From: Paralimibaculum aggregatum
GTDB lineage: Bacteria; Pseudomonadota; Alphaproteobacteria; Rhodobacterales; Rhodobacteraceae
NCBI RefSeq assembly: GCF_030270585.1
Contig: NZ_BSYI01000023.1
Location: 1-64,000 of the forward strand
Direction: 5' to 3'
DNA length: 64,000 nt
Shown here in pieces: positions 1-8,702 of this stretch (positions are counted from its first letter, which is position 1; every line of letters begins with the position of its first letter). The notes beneath the pieces are model-generated. The model was given only the letters and a program-made list of their open reading frames with translations. It did not search any database and had not been told where the DNA came from. Made by a program: the position numbers and the translations under genes.

Positions 1-511
1 GGGGCCCGAAGGCGACGGCTGCGCCGAGCGCTTTGCTCGGAGCATGACGGAGAAGCTCCTTCAGGGGCGATGCTTCGACACCATTGAGGAACGGCGTCAG
101 GCCCCCGACCTACCGTCACGGTGAGTGGATCATTCAGCGCCGGGGCTGCCTGACCACGGCTCGGGTTCGGCAGGTGTGGATCGGAACCCTGCTGGCAGTC
201 GCCGATGTCTTCCGCGCGGGCTCGGGGCCGTGGACAGGCGCAGATCGCCCTGTTTCCTGCGGGACTTCCCTGTGCCTCCGCCGCAGCCGCGCAATAGTCT
301 CACCCTGCGCCCTGAGCGGTGTCCGGCCGGACCCATGGGAGAGCGCGACAGTCCCGCCGGTGCGACTGCCGCCAAATCCCGGCGCAAGGCGTGCATGGCG
401 GCGGCGGGGGCAATCGCCGGCACGGTGGTGGCGCGATGCCCGGAGGGCGAGGCGGGCCGGGGCGCCATGGGGGCGGTCCGCCCGGCGCGCGGGGAGATCG
501 GGCGACCGGAA
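1..511. other. Region without a convincing gene
   Basis: About 0.5 kb beyond the formate dehydrogenase terminator. Several open frames exist on both strands, but they are Arg/Pro/Gly-rich, mutually overlapping and without a good ribosome binding site, as random frames in very GC-rich DNA are. I see no RNA gene and no recognisable repeat here. The left edge may hold the tail of a gene whose body lies outside the window. Confidence 0.5.
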
Positions 512-542
512 CGAAAAGGGCGGCCCGCGAGGAGCGGGCCGC
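512..542 (-). terminator. Rho-independent terminator of the formate dehydrogenase operon
   Basis: Read on the minus strand, a perfect 9-bp stem GCGGCCCGC / GCGGGCCGC with a 5-nt loop (positions 542 down to 520) is followed by CCTTTTCG. It lies 47 bp past the fdsA stop codon. GC-rich stem plus T-run is the classical intrinsic terminator layout. Confidence 0.85.
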
Positions 543-549
543 AGCCGGT

Positions 550-574
550 CCTGCGGGGCAGGGATCCCCGCAGG
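550..574 (-). other. Second hairpin upstream of the terminator
   Basis: Perfect inverted repeat CCTGCGGGG / CCCCGCAGG with a 7-nt loop, between the fdsA stop and the main terminator. It has no T-run of its own. It may protect the 3' end of the transcript or reinforce termination. Confidence 0.6.
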
Positions 575-588
575 AGTGACCTATGCGA

Positions 589-3402
589 TCATTCGGCGGC
601 GATCTCGGCGTCGCTCGCCGGGGCCACGGCACAGGCGGAGAACTTGAACTCCGGGATCTTGCCGTAGGGGTCGAGCTGCGGGTTGGTCAGGATGTTCGCC
701 GCCGCCTCGACATAGGCGAACGGGATGAACACCATGTCCTCGGCCACCGCCCGGTCGGCCCGCGCCGCGATCGAGATGGCGCCGCGGCGGGTGCGTACCT
801 CGACCCGCTCGCCCGGGGCCACGCCGAGCCGGCGCAGCGTCTTCGGGTGCAGCGAGGCATGCGCCTCGGGCTCGGCCCAGTCGAGCACGCTGGCGCGCCG
901 GGTCATCGAGCCGGTGTGCCAGTGCTCGAGCTGGCGCCCGGTGGTCAGGATCATCGGGTATTCGTGATCCGGCACCTCGGCCGGCGGCGTCACCTTGGCC
1001 GGGGTGAACTTGGCCCGGCCGCCGGGGCGCGGGAAGCCGTCGCCGAACACCACCGCCTGGCCCGGATCGTCGGGCGTGAGCGAGGGATAGGTCACCGCGC
1101 CCTCGGCCTCGAGCCGGCCCCAGGTGATGTTCTTGAGCGAGTTCATGCTCATCTTCATCTCGCCGAACACCTCGGAGGGGTGCTGGTAGCCCCAGTTCAG
1201 CCCGAGCCGCCTGGCGAGCTGCACGGTGATCCACCAGTCCTCCTTCGCCTCGCCGGGGGCCTCGAGCGCCTTGCGGCCCATCTGCACCTGGCGGTTGGTG
1301 TTGGTCACCGTGCCGGTCTTCTCCGGCCAGGCCGAGGCGGGCAGGATCACGTCGGCGAAGTTCGCGGTCTCGGTCAGGAAGATGTCCTGCACCACGAGGT
1401 GGTCGAGCTTGGCCAGCGCGTCGCGGGCATGGTCGACATCCGGGTCCGACATCGCCGGGTTCTCGCCGAGGATGTACATGCCGCGGATCTGCCCGCGATA
1501 GATCGCGTCGATCATCTCGACCGTGGTGAGCCCCGGCGTCGGGTCGATCTCGGTGCCGTCCCAGATCGAGCGGAAGAGCTCGCGCACGCTCTCGTCCTTC
1601 ACCGGCTGGTAGTCCGGCAGCACCATCGGGATCAGGCCGGCATCGGAGGCACCCTGCACGTTGTTCTGCCCGCGCAGCGGGTGCAGCCCGGTGCCCGGCC
1701 GCCCGACCTGGCCGCAGAGCAGCGCGAGGCTGATCAGGCAGCGCGAGTTGTCGGTGCCGTGGATGTGCTGGGAGACGCCCATGCCCCAGAAGATCATCCC
1801 CGCCTTGGCGGTGGCGAACTTGCGGGCCACGGTGCGCAGCGTCTCGGCATCGATGCCGCAGACCTCGGCCATCTTCTCCGGCGGGAAGCCCTTGAGATGC
1901 TCGCGGAGCTGGAAGAAGCCCTCGGTGAAGCCCTCGACATAGTTGCGGTCGTAGAGCTTCTCCTCGACGATCACGTTCATGATCGCGTTGAGCATCGCGA
2001 CATCGGTGCCCGGGCGGAACTGCAGCATGTGGGTCGCGTGGCGCTTCAGGCCCTGGCCGCGCGGGTCCATCACGATCAGCTCGCCGCCGCGCTTGGTGAA
2101 CTGCTTGAAATAGGTCGCCGCGACGGGGTGGTTCTCGGTCGGGTTGCAGCCGATGGCGATGGCGATGTCGGCGTTCTCGATCTCGTTGAAGGTCGCGGTC
2201 ACCGCGCCGGAGCCGACATTCTCCATCAGCGCCGCGACCGAGGAGGCGTGGCAGAGCCGGGTGCAGTGGTCCACGTTGTTGTGCCCGAAGCCCTGGCGGA
2301 TCAGCTTCTGGAAGAGATAGGCCTCCTCGTTGGAGCATTTCGCCGAGCCGAGGCCGGAGATCGAGCGCCCGCCATAGAAGCCGCGCAGCTTGGCGAGCCC
2401 GCCGGCGGCGGCGTCGAGCGCCTCGTCCCAGGTCGCCTCGCGGAAATGCGTCTGCCAGTTGGCGGGGTCGACATTGAGCCCCTTGGCCGGCGCGCCGGGC
2501 TTGCGGATCAGCGGCTTGGTGAGCCGGTGCGGGTGCTTCACATAGTCGAAGCCGAAGCGGCCCTTGACGCAGAGCCGGTTCTCGTTGGCCGGTCCGGGGC
2601 TGCCCTCGACGGCGACGATCTTCTCCTCGCCGGCCTCGTCGCGGCCAATCTGGAACTTGAGCTGGCAGCCGACGCCGCAATAGGGGCAGACGCTGTCGAC
2701 CGAGCGGTGCGCCGCCTTCGAGGTGCCCTTCTGCTCGGCATCGACGAGGGTCGCCGGCATCAGCGCGCCGGTCGGGCAGGCCTGCACGCATTCGCCGCAG
2801 GCGACGCAGGTGGAGGCGCCCATCGGGTCGTCCATGTCGAAGACGATCTTCGAATCCGCCCCGCGCAGCGCCATGCCGATGACGTCGTTCACCTGCACCT
2901 CGCGGCAGGCCCGCACGCAGAGATTGCAGTTGATGCAGGCATCGAGATTGACGCGCATGGCGAGGTGGCTGTCGTCGAGCAGCGGCACCCGCTCCGGCTG
3001 CTTGGCCGGGAAGCGCGAGGTCACGACGTCCTGCATCTCGGCCATCTCCCAGAGATGGCTGTCGCGGTCATGGGCCTCGGTGCGGGCCGGCTGGTCGGCG
3101 ACCAGGAGCTCCATCACCAGCTTGCGCGATTTCTCGGCGCGCTCGGAGGCGGTGTTGACCACCATGCCGTCGCGCGGCTGGCGGATGCAGGAGGCGGCCA
3201 GCGTGCGCTCGCCGTCGATCTCCACCATGCAGGCGCGGCAGTTGCCGTCCGGCCGGTAGCCCTTGGCGTCCTTGTGGCAGAGATGCGGGATCTTCGTGCC
3301 CTGGCGCTTGGCGACCTCCCAGATCGTCTCGCCGAGATTGGCGGTGACCTCGCGCCCGTCGAGGGTGAAGGTGATGGTGGCGGGCTTGTTACCGTCGGGC
3401 AT
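589..3402 (-). CDS. fdsA: NAD-dependent formate dehydrogenase, molybdopterin (alpha) subunit
   Basis: Catalytic subunit of a cytoplasmic NAD+-linked formate dehydrogenase (formate + NAD+ to CO2 + NADH). The 937 residues show the family order. An N-terminal NuoG-like [2Fe-2S] domain has Cys42, 55, 58 and 72. Two ferredoxin-type [4Fe-4S] motifs follow (CINCNLC from Cys156, CVACGEC from Cys199), then the CPYCGVGC cluster motif at 239-246 completed by Cys278, then the bis-MGD domains. Cys384-His385 (TRLCHA) is the expected catalytic Cys-His pair, so the enzyme uses Cys, not Sec. The ATG shares one base with the fdsB stop (TGATG) and has a GGAGGAG site upstream, so the two genes are coupled. The metal could be Mo or W; sequence does not decide. 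Confidence 0.96.
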   Translation of the reverse strand: MPDGNKPATITFTLDGREVTANLGETIWEVAKRQGTKIPHLCHKDAKGYRPDGNCRACMVEIDGERTLAASCIRQPRDGMVVNTASERAEKSRKLVMELLVADQPARTEAHDRDSHLWEMAEMQDVVTSRFPAKQPERVPLLDDSHLAMRVNLDACINCNLCVRACREVQVNDVIGMALRGADSKIVFDMDDPMGASTCVACGECVQACPTGALMPATLVDAEQKGTSKAAHRSVDSVCPYCGVGCQLKFQIGRDEAGEEKIVAVEGSPGPANENRLCVKGRFGFDYVKHPHRLTKPLIRKPGAPAKGLNVDPANWQTHFREATWDEALDAAAGGLAKLRGFYGGRSISGLGSAKCSNEEAYLFQKLIRQGFGHNNVDHCTRLCHASSVAALMENVGSGAVTATFNEIENADIAIAIGCNPTENHPVAATYFKQFTKRGGELIVMDPRGQGLKRHATHMLQFRPGTDVAMLNAIMNVIVEEKLYDRNYVEGFTEGFFQLREHLKGFPPEKMAEVCGIDAETLRTVARKFATAKAGMIFWGMGVSQHIHGTDNSRCLISLALLCGQVGRPGTGLHPLRGQNNVQGASDAGLIPMVLPDYQPVKDESVRELFRSIWDGTEIDPTPGLTTVEMIDAIYRGQIRGMYILGENPAMSDPDVDHARDALAKLDHLVVQDIFLTETANFADVILPASAWPEKTGTVTNTNRQVQMGRKALEAPGEAKEDWWITVQLARRLGLNWGYQHPSEVFGEMKMSMNSLKNITWGRLEAEGAVTYPSLTPDDPGQAVVFGDGFPRPGGRAKFTPAKVTPPAEVPDHEYPMILTTGRQLEHWHTGSMTRRASVLDWAEPEAHASLHPKTLRRLGVAPGERVEVRTRRGAISIAARADRAVAEDMVFIPFAYVEAAANILTNPQLDPYGKIPEFKFSACAVAPASDAEIAAE

Positions 3403-5093
3403 CAGGAGATCTCCTCCGGGAAGTGCTTGATCGTGAGGCGGATCGGGTTCGGCGCGGCCTGGCCGAGACCGCAGATCGAGGCATCGGCCATGACCTGGCT
3501 GAGCTCCTCGAGGAGCCCGGTATCCCACTTGTCGGCCTCCATCAGCTTCACCGCCTTCTCGCAGCCGGCGCGGCAGGGGGTGCACTGCCCGCAGCTCTCG
3601 TCCTCGAAGAAGCGGAGCATGTTGAGCGCCGCCTCGCGGGCGCTGTCCCTGTCGGAGAGCACCACCACCGCCGCCGAGCCGATGAAGGTGTCGTGCGGCT
3701 GCAGCGTGTCGAAGTCGAGCGGGATATCGGCCATGCTCGCCGGCAGCAGGCCGGAGGACGGACCGCCGGGCTGATAGGCCTTGAAGGCGTGGCCGTCGAG
3801 CATTCCCCCGCAGGCCTCGATGATGTCGGTGATCGTCGAGCCCGCCGGCAGCAGGTGCACGCCCGGGTTCTTCACCCGCCCCGAGACCGAGTAGGAACGC
3901 AGCCCCTTGCGGCCGTTCTTCTCGGTGGAGGCGAGAATCTCCGGCCCCTCGCGGCAGATCTTGGTGATCCAATAAAGCGTCTCGACATTGTGCACCAGCG
4001 TCGGCCGGTCGAAGATGCCGACCTGCGCGACATAGGGCGGCCGGTGCCGCGGCAGGCCGCGCTTGCCCTCGATCGATTCGATCATCGCACTCTCTTCGCC
4101 GCAGATATAGGCGCCGGCGCCGCGCCGCAGGTCGATGTAGCCGGGCTCGACGATGCCCGCCTCCTCGAGCGCGGCGATCTCGCGGCGCAGGATCTCCAGC
4201 ACCGCCGGATACTCGTCGCGCATGTAGATGAAGCAGGTCTCCGCCTCCACCGCCCAGGCCGCGATCAGCATCCCCTCGAGGAAGAGATGCGGCGTGCGCT
4301 CGAGGTAGTAGCGGTCCTTGAAGGTGCCGGGCTCGCCCTCGTCGCCGTTCACCGCGAGATAGCGCGGCCCCGGCTCGGCCCGCACGAAGGACCATTTCCT
4401 GCCCGAGGGGAAGCCGGCGCCGCCAAGGCCGCGCAGGCCCGAGGCGAGCACCGCCTCCTGCACGCCCTCCGGGTCGCCGCCGGCGCGCAGCTCGCGCAGC
4501 CGGGTATAGCCGCCCGCGGCGGCATAGGTCTCGTAGGTCTCGTAGTCGGGGATCACCGCATGGGTGTGGCCGGCGGCGATGGCCTCGGCCACCTTCTCCG
4601 GCGTCGCGTGGTCGATATGCGCATGGCCGAGTTCGAGCACCGGCGCGGTGTCGCAGCGGCCCATGCAGGGCGCGCGCAGCACGCGAACATCCTTGGGGTC
4701 ATGCCCGGCATTCAGCGCCTCGAGGAGCTGCTGTGCCCCCGCGAGCTCGCAGGAGAGGCTGTCGCAGACCCGGATGGTCAGCGCCGGCGGCGGGGTCTCG
4801 CCTTCCTTGACCACGTCGAAATGCGCGTAGAAGGTCGCCACTTCGTAGACCTCGGTCTGCGCCAGCCGCATCTCCTCGGCGAGGGCGCCGAGATGCGCCG
4901 CCGAGAGATGGCCGTGTTCGTCCTGGATCAGGTGCAGGAACTCGATCAGCAGGTCGCGGCGGCGCGGACGATCGCCCAGCAGGCGGCGGACCTCCGCAAG
5001 CGCGGCGTCCTCGAGCTGGCGACCTTTCGGCGTATGGCGGCCGCGTCCGCGACCCTCTTTCCATACGCCGGACTTGGTATCTAGCGGGCTCAT
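3402..5093 (-). CDS. fdsB: Formate dehydrogenase beta subunit, fused NuoE/NuoF-like diaphorase
   Basis: Electron-output subunit that passes electrons from fdsA to NAD+. The 563 residues are a fusion. Residues about 20-165 are a NuoE-like thioredoxin-fold [2Fe-2S] domain with Cys110, Cys115, Cys143 and Cys147. The rest is NuoF-like, with the glycine-rich FMN/NAD segment (GLGGAGFPSG), NGDEGEPGTFKDR, and the C-terminal [4Fe-4S] motif CGQCTPCRAGC plus a later SICGLG Cys. In many Rhodobacter relatives the two parts are separate genes (fdsG, fdsB). The start was chosen at 5093 because CCGGAG lies upstream and the NuoE homology begins soon after; the longer open frame is low-complexity. Confidence 0.94.
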   Translation of the reverse strand: MSPLDTKSGVWKEGRGRGRHTPKGRQLEDAALAEVRRLLGDRPRRRDLLIEFLHLIQDEHGHLSAAHLGALAEEMRLAQTEVYEVATFYAHFDVVKEGETPPPALTIRVCDSLSCELAGAQQLLEALNAGHDPKDVRVLRAPCMGRCDTAPVLELGHAHIDHATPEKVAEAIAAGHTHAVIPDYETYETYAAAGGYTRLRELRAGGDPEGVQEAVLASGLRGLGGAGFPSGRKWSFVRAEPGPRYLAVNGDEGEPGTFKDRYYLERTPHLFLEGMLIAAWAVEAETCFIYMRDEYPAVLEILRREIAALEEAGIVEPGYIDLRRGAGAYICGEESAMIESIEGKRGLPRHRPPYVAQVGIFDRPTLVHNVETLYWITKICREGPEILASTEKNGRKGLRSYSVSGRVKNPGVHLLPAGSTITDIIEACGGMLDGHAFKAYQPGGPSSGLLPASMADIPLDFDTLQPHDTFIGSAAVVVLSDRDSAREAALNMLRFFEDESCGQCTPCRAGCEKAVKLMEADKWDTGLLEELSQVMADASICGLGQAAPNPIRLTIKHFPEEIS

Positions 5094-5301
5094 TGGGCAA
5101 CTCCGGTCTCTGGATGCAGCCTCCAGCTTCGCGCCTGCACCCACGGCTTGCAAATCGAAAGAGCCTATGGCGCGCGAGGCTGCGCTTATGGTGCGGTGCA
5201 GCGTGCGCATCGACCCGGGTCGCGGCCCTTGCCACGGGGCGGCCGCTGGCGCAGTCTCGCGCCCCGAATTGCCGGAGACGGCATGGGTCAGGGAGCCGCG
5301 C

Positions 5302-5982
5302 ATGTCAGACGCACAGAAGCCGATCAACATCGTCGAGGGCCGCACACTGCAGGCCTTCGCCACGCCCATCGCGGCCTTTCTCTGGCCGGAGAGCGAGGCG
5401 CTGAACGCCGAGCTCGCCGCCGAGGCGCTGAAGCGCGAGGCCGCCGCGGGCGAGGGGGTCGCTCGGTCCAATGTCGGCGGCTGGCATTCCGACCACGACC
5501 TGCTGGCCTGGGACATCCCCGCGGTGAAGGTGCTGCACCGGCGCATCCTGCGCATGACCGCCGATCTCACCTCGGCGACGCTGCGCGGCGGCAAGGGCGC
5601 GCGCTTCGCCTTCGCGATCGAGGCCTGGGCCAATGTCGCGCGGTCCGGGCAGTATCACCTGGTGCACGACCATCCGGGCTCGCACTGGTCGGGGGTCTAC
5701 TATGCCTCGGTCGGCACGCCGGATGCCTCGGAGCGCTTCAACGGCCGGCTCGAACTGCTCGACCCGCGGGTCGCCACCGGCATGGTGCCGCTGCATGCAG
5801 GCACTTTCGACGAACGCCACATGGTGACCCCGGAGCCGGGCCTGATGGTGCTGTTCCCGAGCTGGCTGCGCCACCATGTGCTGCCCTTCAAGGGCAGCGG
5901 GGAGCGGATCTCCATCGCCTTCAACGTGCGCCTGCAGCGGCCCGCGGAAGACGCCCCCGCCGCGCCGGCCGAAGGCGCCTGA
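5302..5982 (+). CDS. Putative 2OG-Fe(II) oxygenase, TIGR02466-like
   Basis: 226-residue protein that looks like the small 2-oxoglutarate/Fe(II)-dependent oxygenase family often annotated TIGR02466 or 2OG-FeII_Oxy_5. The central stretch HLVHDHPGSHWSGVYY supplies candidate metal-binding His residues. A distal LFPSWLRHHVLPF then RISIAFN supplies the second His and the 2OG-binding Arg, all in family order. The substrate is unknown. ATG 5302 follows GGGAG by 7 nt. It is divergent from the formate dehydrogenase operon over a 208-bp gap that should hold both promoters, and ends 3 bp from the convergent LysR gene. Confidence 0.75.
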   Translation: MSDAQKPINIVEGRTLQAFATPIAAFLWPESEALNAELAAEALKREAAAGEGVARSNVGGWHSDHDLLAWDIPAVKVLHRRILRMTADLTSATLRGGKGARFAFAIEAWANVARSGQYHLVHDHPGSHWSGVYYASVGTPDASERFNGRLELLDPRVATGMVPLHAGTFDERHMVTPEPGLMVLFPSWLRHHVLPFKGSGERISIAFNVRLQRPAEDAPAAPAEGA

Positions 5983-5985
5983 GGC

Positions 5986-6873
5986 TCAGAGCTTCGCCCG
6001 GCGCATCGCCTCGGCGAAGCCCCTGACCGCGGGCAGCATCGGCTCGCGGTCGGAGATCACGAGCCCCATCGGCTTCTCCACCCGCGGCTCGATCAGTTCC
6101 AGCGCCACGATCTCGCCGCCGAGCGGCAGGCTCCCGGCCAGCAGCTCCGGCGCGATGGTCACCGCGGTGCCGGCGATCACCTGCAGCAGCGCCGCGGTGA
6201 CGCTGTTGCTCTCCATCACCGGCTTCGGCACCGCACCGACCGCGGCGAAGGCCTCGTCGACGATCCGCCGGTTGCGCATGTTGCCGGTGAGCAGGCAGAG
6301 CGGCAGCCGCGCGGCGTCGGCCCAGCAGATCGCGCCCTTGGCGCGCGGCGCCAGCGCCGGCGGCAGCAGCAGCACGTAGCGCTCCTGGTAGAGCAGCTCC
6401 GAGCGGCAGGAGGCGGGCAGCGGCACGTCGAGATAGGTCACGGCGGCGTCGAGCGAGAAGTCCTCGAGCCCGGCGCGGATCTCCGACGAGGTGGCCGAGA
6501 TGATCTCGATGGTGAGCTTGGGATGCCGGCTGCGCAGATAGCGCGGCGCCCGCGCCACCGCCGAGAGCGCCGTCGGCACCGCGCCGATCCGGATGCGCCC
6601 GGCGACCGCACCCTTGGCCTCGGCGATCTCCTGGTTCAGCCCCTCGCGGTCGAGCAGCATCCGGCGCGCCCAGGCCAGTGCGATCTCGCCCTCGCGCGTG
6701 AAGCCGAGGAAACGGTTGCCGCGCTTGACCACCGGCACGCCGAGCTCGAGCTCGATGTTGCGGATGCGCGACGAGAAGGCCGGCTGGGAGATGCCGCAAT
6801 CCTCTGCCGCTCGCGCGAAATGGCCATGATGCGCCAGCGCCGCCAGCAGCTCCATGTCGCGGAAGTCGATCAT
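5986..6873 (-). CDS. LysR-family transcriptional regulator
   Basis: 295 residues, standard LysR length. The N-terminal winged helix-turn-helix (about residues 3-60, GHFARAAEDCGISQPAFSSRI) is followed by a two-lobe effector domain. The ATG overlaps the stop of the upstream K+ channel gene by ATGA, so translation is coupled. LysR genes commonly sit beside formate dehydrogenase operons, so control of fdsBA is a reasonable inference, although the oxygenase-like gene lies between them and no operator was identified. Confidence 0.9.
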   Translation of the reverse strand: MIDFRDMELLAALAHHGHFARAAEDCGISQPAFSSRIRNIELELGVPVVKRGNRFLGFTREGEIALAWARRMLLDREGLNQEIAEAKGAVAGRIRIGAVPTALSAVARAPRYLRSRHPKLTIEIISATSSEIRAGLEDFSLDAAVTYLDVPLPASCRSELLYQERYVLLLPPALAPRAKGAICWADAARLPLCLLTGNMRNRRIVDEAFAAVGAVPKPVMESNSVTAALLQVIAGTAVTIAPELLAGSLPLGGEIVALELIEPRVEKPMGLVISDREPMLPAVRGFAEAMRRAKL

Positions 6874-7547
6874 GCGGCGGGATCCCGCCGTTTGCCGCCG
6901 CGGCCGGAGAACCGGCCCACCACCCGGCCGATGAAGATCGCGACATAGAGCGTGCCGAAGGCCGCCTCGAGCCCCGCCGCGACGCGCGCCACCGGGCTGA
7001 GCGGCGCGATGTCGCCATAGCCGAGCGTGGTCAGGGTGACGAGGCTGAAATAGGTGAACTCCGCCAGCGTCGGCTCCGTGTCGCCGATCGCGAAGGATCC
7101 GGGGGCCCAGAGCTCGACCCGCTGGAAGAACAGCGCCCAGGTCAGCCCCATCAGGAAATAGCAGAAGACGGCGCCGAAGAGCGCGTCGAGGCTCTCGCTC
7201 CGGGTCAGCAGCTGCACCAGCGTCACGCCTAGGGTGCCGATCAGGAGGGTGATGCTGAGCAGGAAGAGCGGGCCGAGCAGCGCCGTCTCCCCGGTCAGGT
7301 GATGCGCGAGGCGCAGCAGCCCCCAGAGCGCGATGAAGACGAGCCCGACCCGTGCCAGCCGCCGGGGGATCGTGCAGGTCCAGACCGCGCCGATGAAGAT
7401 CAGCAGATGCAGCACCATGACCGCCGGCGTCGAGACCGGCCCGTTGCCGGTCGCAGCCTCGAACAGCAGGGTGGCGAGCAGCAGCACCAGCAGCAGGCTC
7501 CACTGCCAGCGCGAGACGAGATCGAGATAGGCGCGCAAGAGCCGCAT
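6870..7547 (-). CDS. Two-pore-helix type potassium channel family protein
   Basis: 225-residue membrane protein with about six hydrophobic segments (near residues 15-32, 42-58, 65-82, 93-112, 121-141 and 190-210). A pore loop before the last segment carries the K+ selectivity filter T-L-G-Y-G-D at 174-179. The segments lack the regular Arg/Lys spacing of a voltage sensor and there is no obvious cytoplasmic RCK or cyclic-nucleotide domain. The start at 7547 has GGAGGA 8 nt upstream; a longer frame begins at 7604 without such a site. It is the first gene of a two-gene unit with the LysR regulator. Confidence 0.82.
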   Translation of the reverse strand: MRLLRAYLDLVSRWQWSLLLVLLLATLLFEAATGNGPVSTPAVMVLHLLIFIGAVWTCTIPRRLARVGLVFIALWGLLRLAHHLTGETALLGPLFLLSITLLIGTLGVTLVQLLTRSESLDALFGAVFCYFLMGLTWALFFQRVELWAPGSFAIGDTEPTLAEFTYFSLVTLTTLGYGDIAPLSPVARVAAGLEAAFGTLYVAIFIGRVVGRFSGRGGKRRDPAA

Positions 7548-7631
7548 CGGACCGTCCTCCGAGACCTGTCCGCCCGCAATAGCGCCGGGGGGAGGCCGGC
7601 GCAATCGCCAAGGCCCCGCGGCTGCGGAGGG

Positions 7632-8570
7632 TCAGGCCGCGGGCACCTGCCGGCCGGCTTCGGCCGGGAGCAGCCGGGCGCCGGGCCAGAGCCGGGCGAT
7701 CCGCTCCGCCCCGTAGCGCGCCGCGGCGAAGCGGTAGACCGGGGCGAAGCGCTCCGCCACCTGCCGGCACACCGCCGGATCGAGCGGCGCGCCCTTGGCC
7801 GAGGCATTGAGCCGGCGCCCGGTATCCGGCGTGCGGAAGGGCACCCCGAGAACCCGGCAGAGCCGGGCGAGCTCGGCCTCCTCGAACAGCGTCTCGTAGA
7901 AGCCGAGGAAGATGTCCTCCGGCGGAAAGGCCGCCTCGATCGCCATCACGGTGAGGTCATAGCGGGTGCGGAACTCGGCGAGGCGCGAGCCGGCATAGCG
8001 GCGCAGCGCCTCCGCCTCGGTCAGCCGCTCCGCCGCCGCCGGATCGTCGGCCCGGCGCCGCCTCCGCGCCATCCGCACCGCCGACCAGCAGCGCTCCACC
8101 GGGTCGCGCATCAGGAACACCGCCACCGTGCGCACCCCGCGCGCGGCGAAGGCGGCGCGGGTCTCGGCCAGCACGCGCGCCGGCAGGCCGGCATAGGAGG
8201 GCGTGATGTCGCCGGTCAGGCACACGCCCGGCCGGTGCCGCGCGAGCCCCGTGAAATAGTCGTGATACTGGGCGATGTCGGCCTCGAAGGCGATCTCGCG
8301 CCAGAGCGTGGGGGTGGCGCCGAAGCGGCGCCCGCCTTCGGCGAGCATGGCGCGCGCGCGCTCGATCCGCTGGCGGTGGAAGCTCCGGCACTCCGGCAGG
8401 TGCAGCGCATCGAGGATGTGATACTCCTTGGCGAAGCCGAAATTCGCGCAGCCCATGCCGCCGAGATAGTCGTGCAGCCAGGTGGTGCCGGCCTTCTGCG
8501 CGCCGAGGCCGAGCACGAAGGTGGGGGCGGGCGCTTCCCCGCAGCGGATCGCAGCACTCTCCATCGCCAT
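7632..8570 (-). CDS. Sulfotransferase family protein
   Basis: 312 residues with the two PAPS-binding signatures of sulfotransferases: GAQKAGTTW at 23-31 (5'-phosphosulfate loop) and RDPVERCWS at 155-163 (3'-phosphate contact). It would move a sulfo group from PAPS to an unknown acceptor, perhaps a carbohydrate or lipid. GGGAGG lies upstream of ATG 8570. It is transcribed away from the RND exporter and is 84 bp upstream of the K+ channel start. Confidence 0.85.
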   Translation of the reverse strand: MAMESAAIRCGEAPAPTFVLGLGAQKAGTTWLHDYLGGMGCANFGFAKEYHILDALHLPECRSFHRQRIERARAMLAEGGRRFGATPTLWREIAFEADIAQYHDYFTGLARHRPGVCLTGDITPSYAGLPARVLAETRAAFAARGVRTVAVFLMRDPVERCWSAVRMARRRRRADDPAAAERLTEAEALRRYAGSRLAEFRTRYDLTVMAIEAAFPPEDIFLGFYETLFEEAELARLCRVLGVPFRTPDTGRRLNASAKGAPLDPAVCRQVAERFAPVYRFAAARYGAERIARLWPGARLLPAEAGRQVPAA

Positions 8571-8702
8571 TCGGGCGCCTCCCCTGCATGTCGCGGCCAG
8601 TCTCCCCGGCGATGGCTAAGAAGGCGTTAAGGGCGCCGGTGCGAAAGCCTTGCCTGCGGGGCCGGGCCCTATAGGCTGGCGCGAGCGGCAGGGAGGCGGG
8701 CC

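Noticed and set aside
1-140. A plus-strand frame ending near 118 (with a segment reading ERFARSMTEKLLQG) that faintly resembles integrase-type transposases
   Set aside because: Too short, cut by the window edge and without any key catalytic motif; similarity is at the level of chance.
84-667. Several overlapping frames of 80-190 codons in the first 0.7 kb on both strands
   Set aside because: Arg/Pro/Gly-rich shadow frames, some antisense to the fdsA 3' end or running across the terminator, with no ribosome sites or domain signals.
581-4395. Long frames antisense to or extending beyond fdsA and fdsB
   Set aside because: They are by-products of GC-rich codon usage; the real genes have cofactor motifs, ribosome sites and overlapping start/stop codons.
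5094-5301. A LysR operator (T-N11-A) between fdsB and the oxygenase-like gene
   Set aside because: The consensus is too loose to call a site with confidence in this sequence.
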